Shown here one piece after another: positions 23,277 through 23,392 of a DNA stretch of 23,392 nucleotides (positions are counted from its first letter, which is position 1; every line of letters starts with the position of its first letter). Where the stretch lies: contig CAUYUJ010019610.1 in the NCBI GenBank assembly GCA_963575745.1, forward strand, positions 152,123 through 175,514, given 5' to 3'. The notes under the pieces are model-generated. The model was given only the letters and a program-made list of their open reading frames with translations, was not told the origin of the DNA and searched no databases. The stretch is from Prorocentrum cordatum (lineage: Eukaryota; Sar; Dinophyceae; Prorocentrales; Prorocentraceae). The position numbers and the translations under genes are program-made.

Positions 23277-23392
23277 CGCTCCTCGCCCTCCGCGCCGAGC
23301 AGGTCGACGACCTCCGCGCGCGGCCGCACCAGGCGCCGCGGCGGGGGCCCCGGCGGCGGGCGCGGCGTGGCCAGCGCCGCCGGGCCCGCGGC
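23277..23392 (-). CDS. Partial coding-like frame at right edge
   Basis: On the minus strand the frame is open from the window edge. It reads a Pro-rich stretch (LATPRPPPGPPPRRLV) followed by RPRAEVVDLLGAEGEERR, where nearly every codon ends in G or C. The alternation of Val/Leu with acidic residues looks like a real helix. The frame continues without a stop into the trinucleotide array as Thr/Ala. A splice donor may lie before it: GAGG followed by GCGAGG near 23,285 would be a GC-type donor, but this is not decided. The 5' part lies outside the window. The protein is not recognised. Confidence 0.35.

Overview
This window reads as a transposon- and satellite-rich stretch of a GC-rich nuclear genome, most likely from a dinoflagellate. 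The grounds are indirect. A decayed Ty1/copia polyprotein carries an RT active site reading HVDD, which I recall (unverified) from dinoflagellate copia elements. There are no compact intact genes, very large simple tandem arrays, long polypyrimidine tracts, and one exon-like piece on the minus strand with a possible GC splice donor. No rRNA, convincing tRNA, CRISPR array or bacterial operon was seen. I found no intact cellular gene.

Left part (1-2.7 kb): mostly non-coding, with members of several dispersed repeat families that recur near 16.7-19.9 kb, a 157-bp hairpin-forming inverted repeat, and a long polypurine tract.

2.74-8.56 kb (minus strand): one broken Ty1/copia element about 5.8 kb long. 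Reading from high to low coordinates it holds a gag-like piece, a module resembling a C5-methyltransferase-like fold, a pre-integrase finger, the integrase core and C-terminal domain, a linker, reverse transcriptase and RNase H. It carries many frameshifts and in-frame stops. Just upstream on the same strand (8.8-9.46 kb) is an open frame for a dUTPase-like protein. It lacks the RSG of motif 2 and has the motif 3 aspartate replaced. Further upstream are more gag-like scraps (9.8-10.75 kb) and a second gag with a damaged CCHC knuckle (14.0-15.1 kb).

10.9-13.9 kb: a nested satellite block. A 72-73-bp array comes first. A GCTGAG-type hexamer satellite follows, interrupted by about 1 kb of a 13-bp satellite whose orientation flips at about 11,837, making a giant fold-back. 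GGAATCC-rich patches border both sides. The very long open frames here (up to 753 codons, in several frames and on both strands) are artefacts of stop-free short repeats.

16.2-23.4 kb: dispersed repeats, polypurine tracts, two or three MITE-like families with terminal inverted repeats, and a 95-bp satellite. That satellite has absorbed the end of a 213-bp MITE and amplified it as a 319-bp higher-order repeat. A candidate minus-strand exon lies at 18,177-18,322, and another coding-like frame enters from the right edge.

The main points of interest are the methyltransferase-like module inside a copia polyprotein, the motif-deleted dUTPase, the MITE-satellite chimera, and the inverted 13-mer array.
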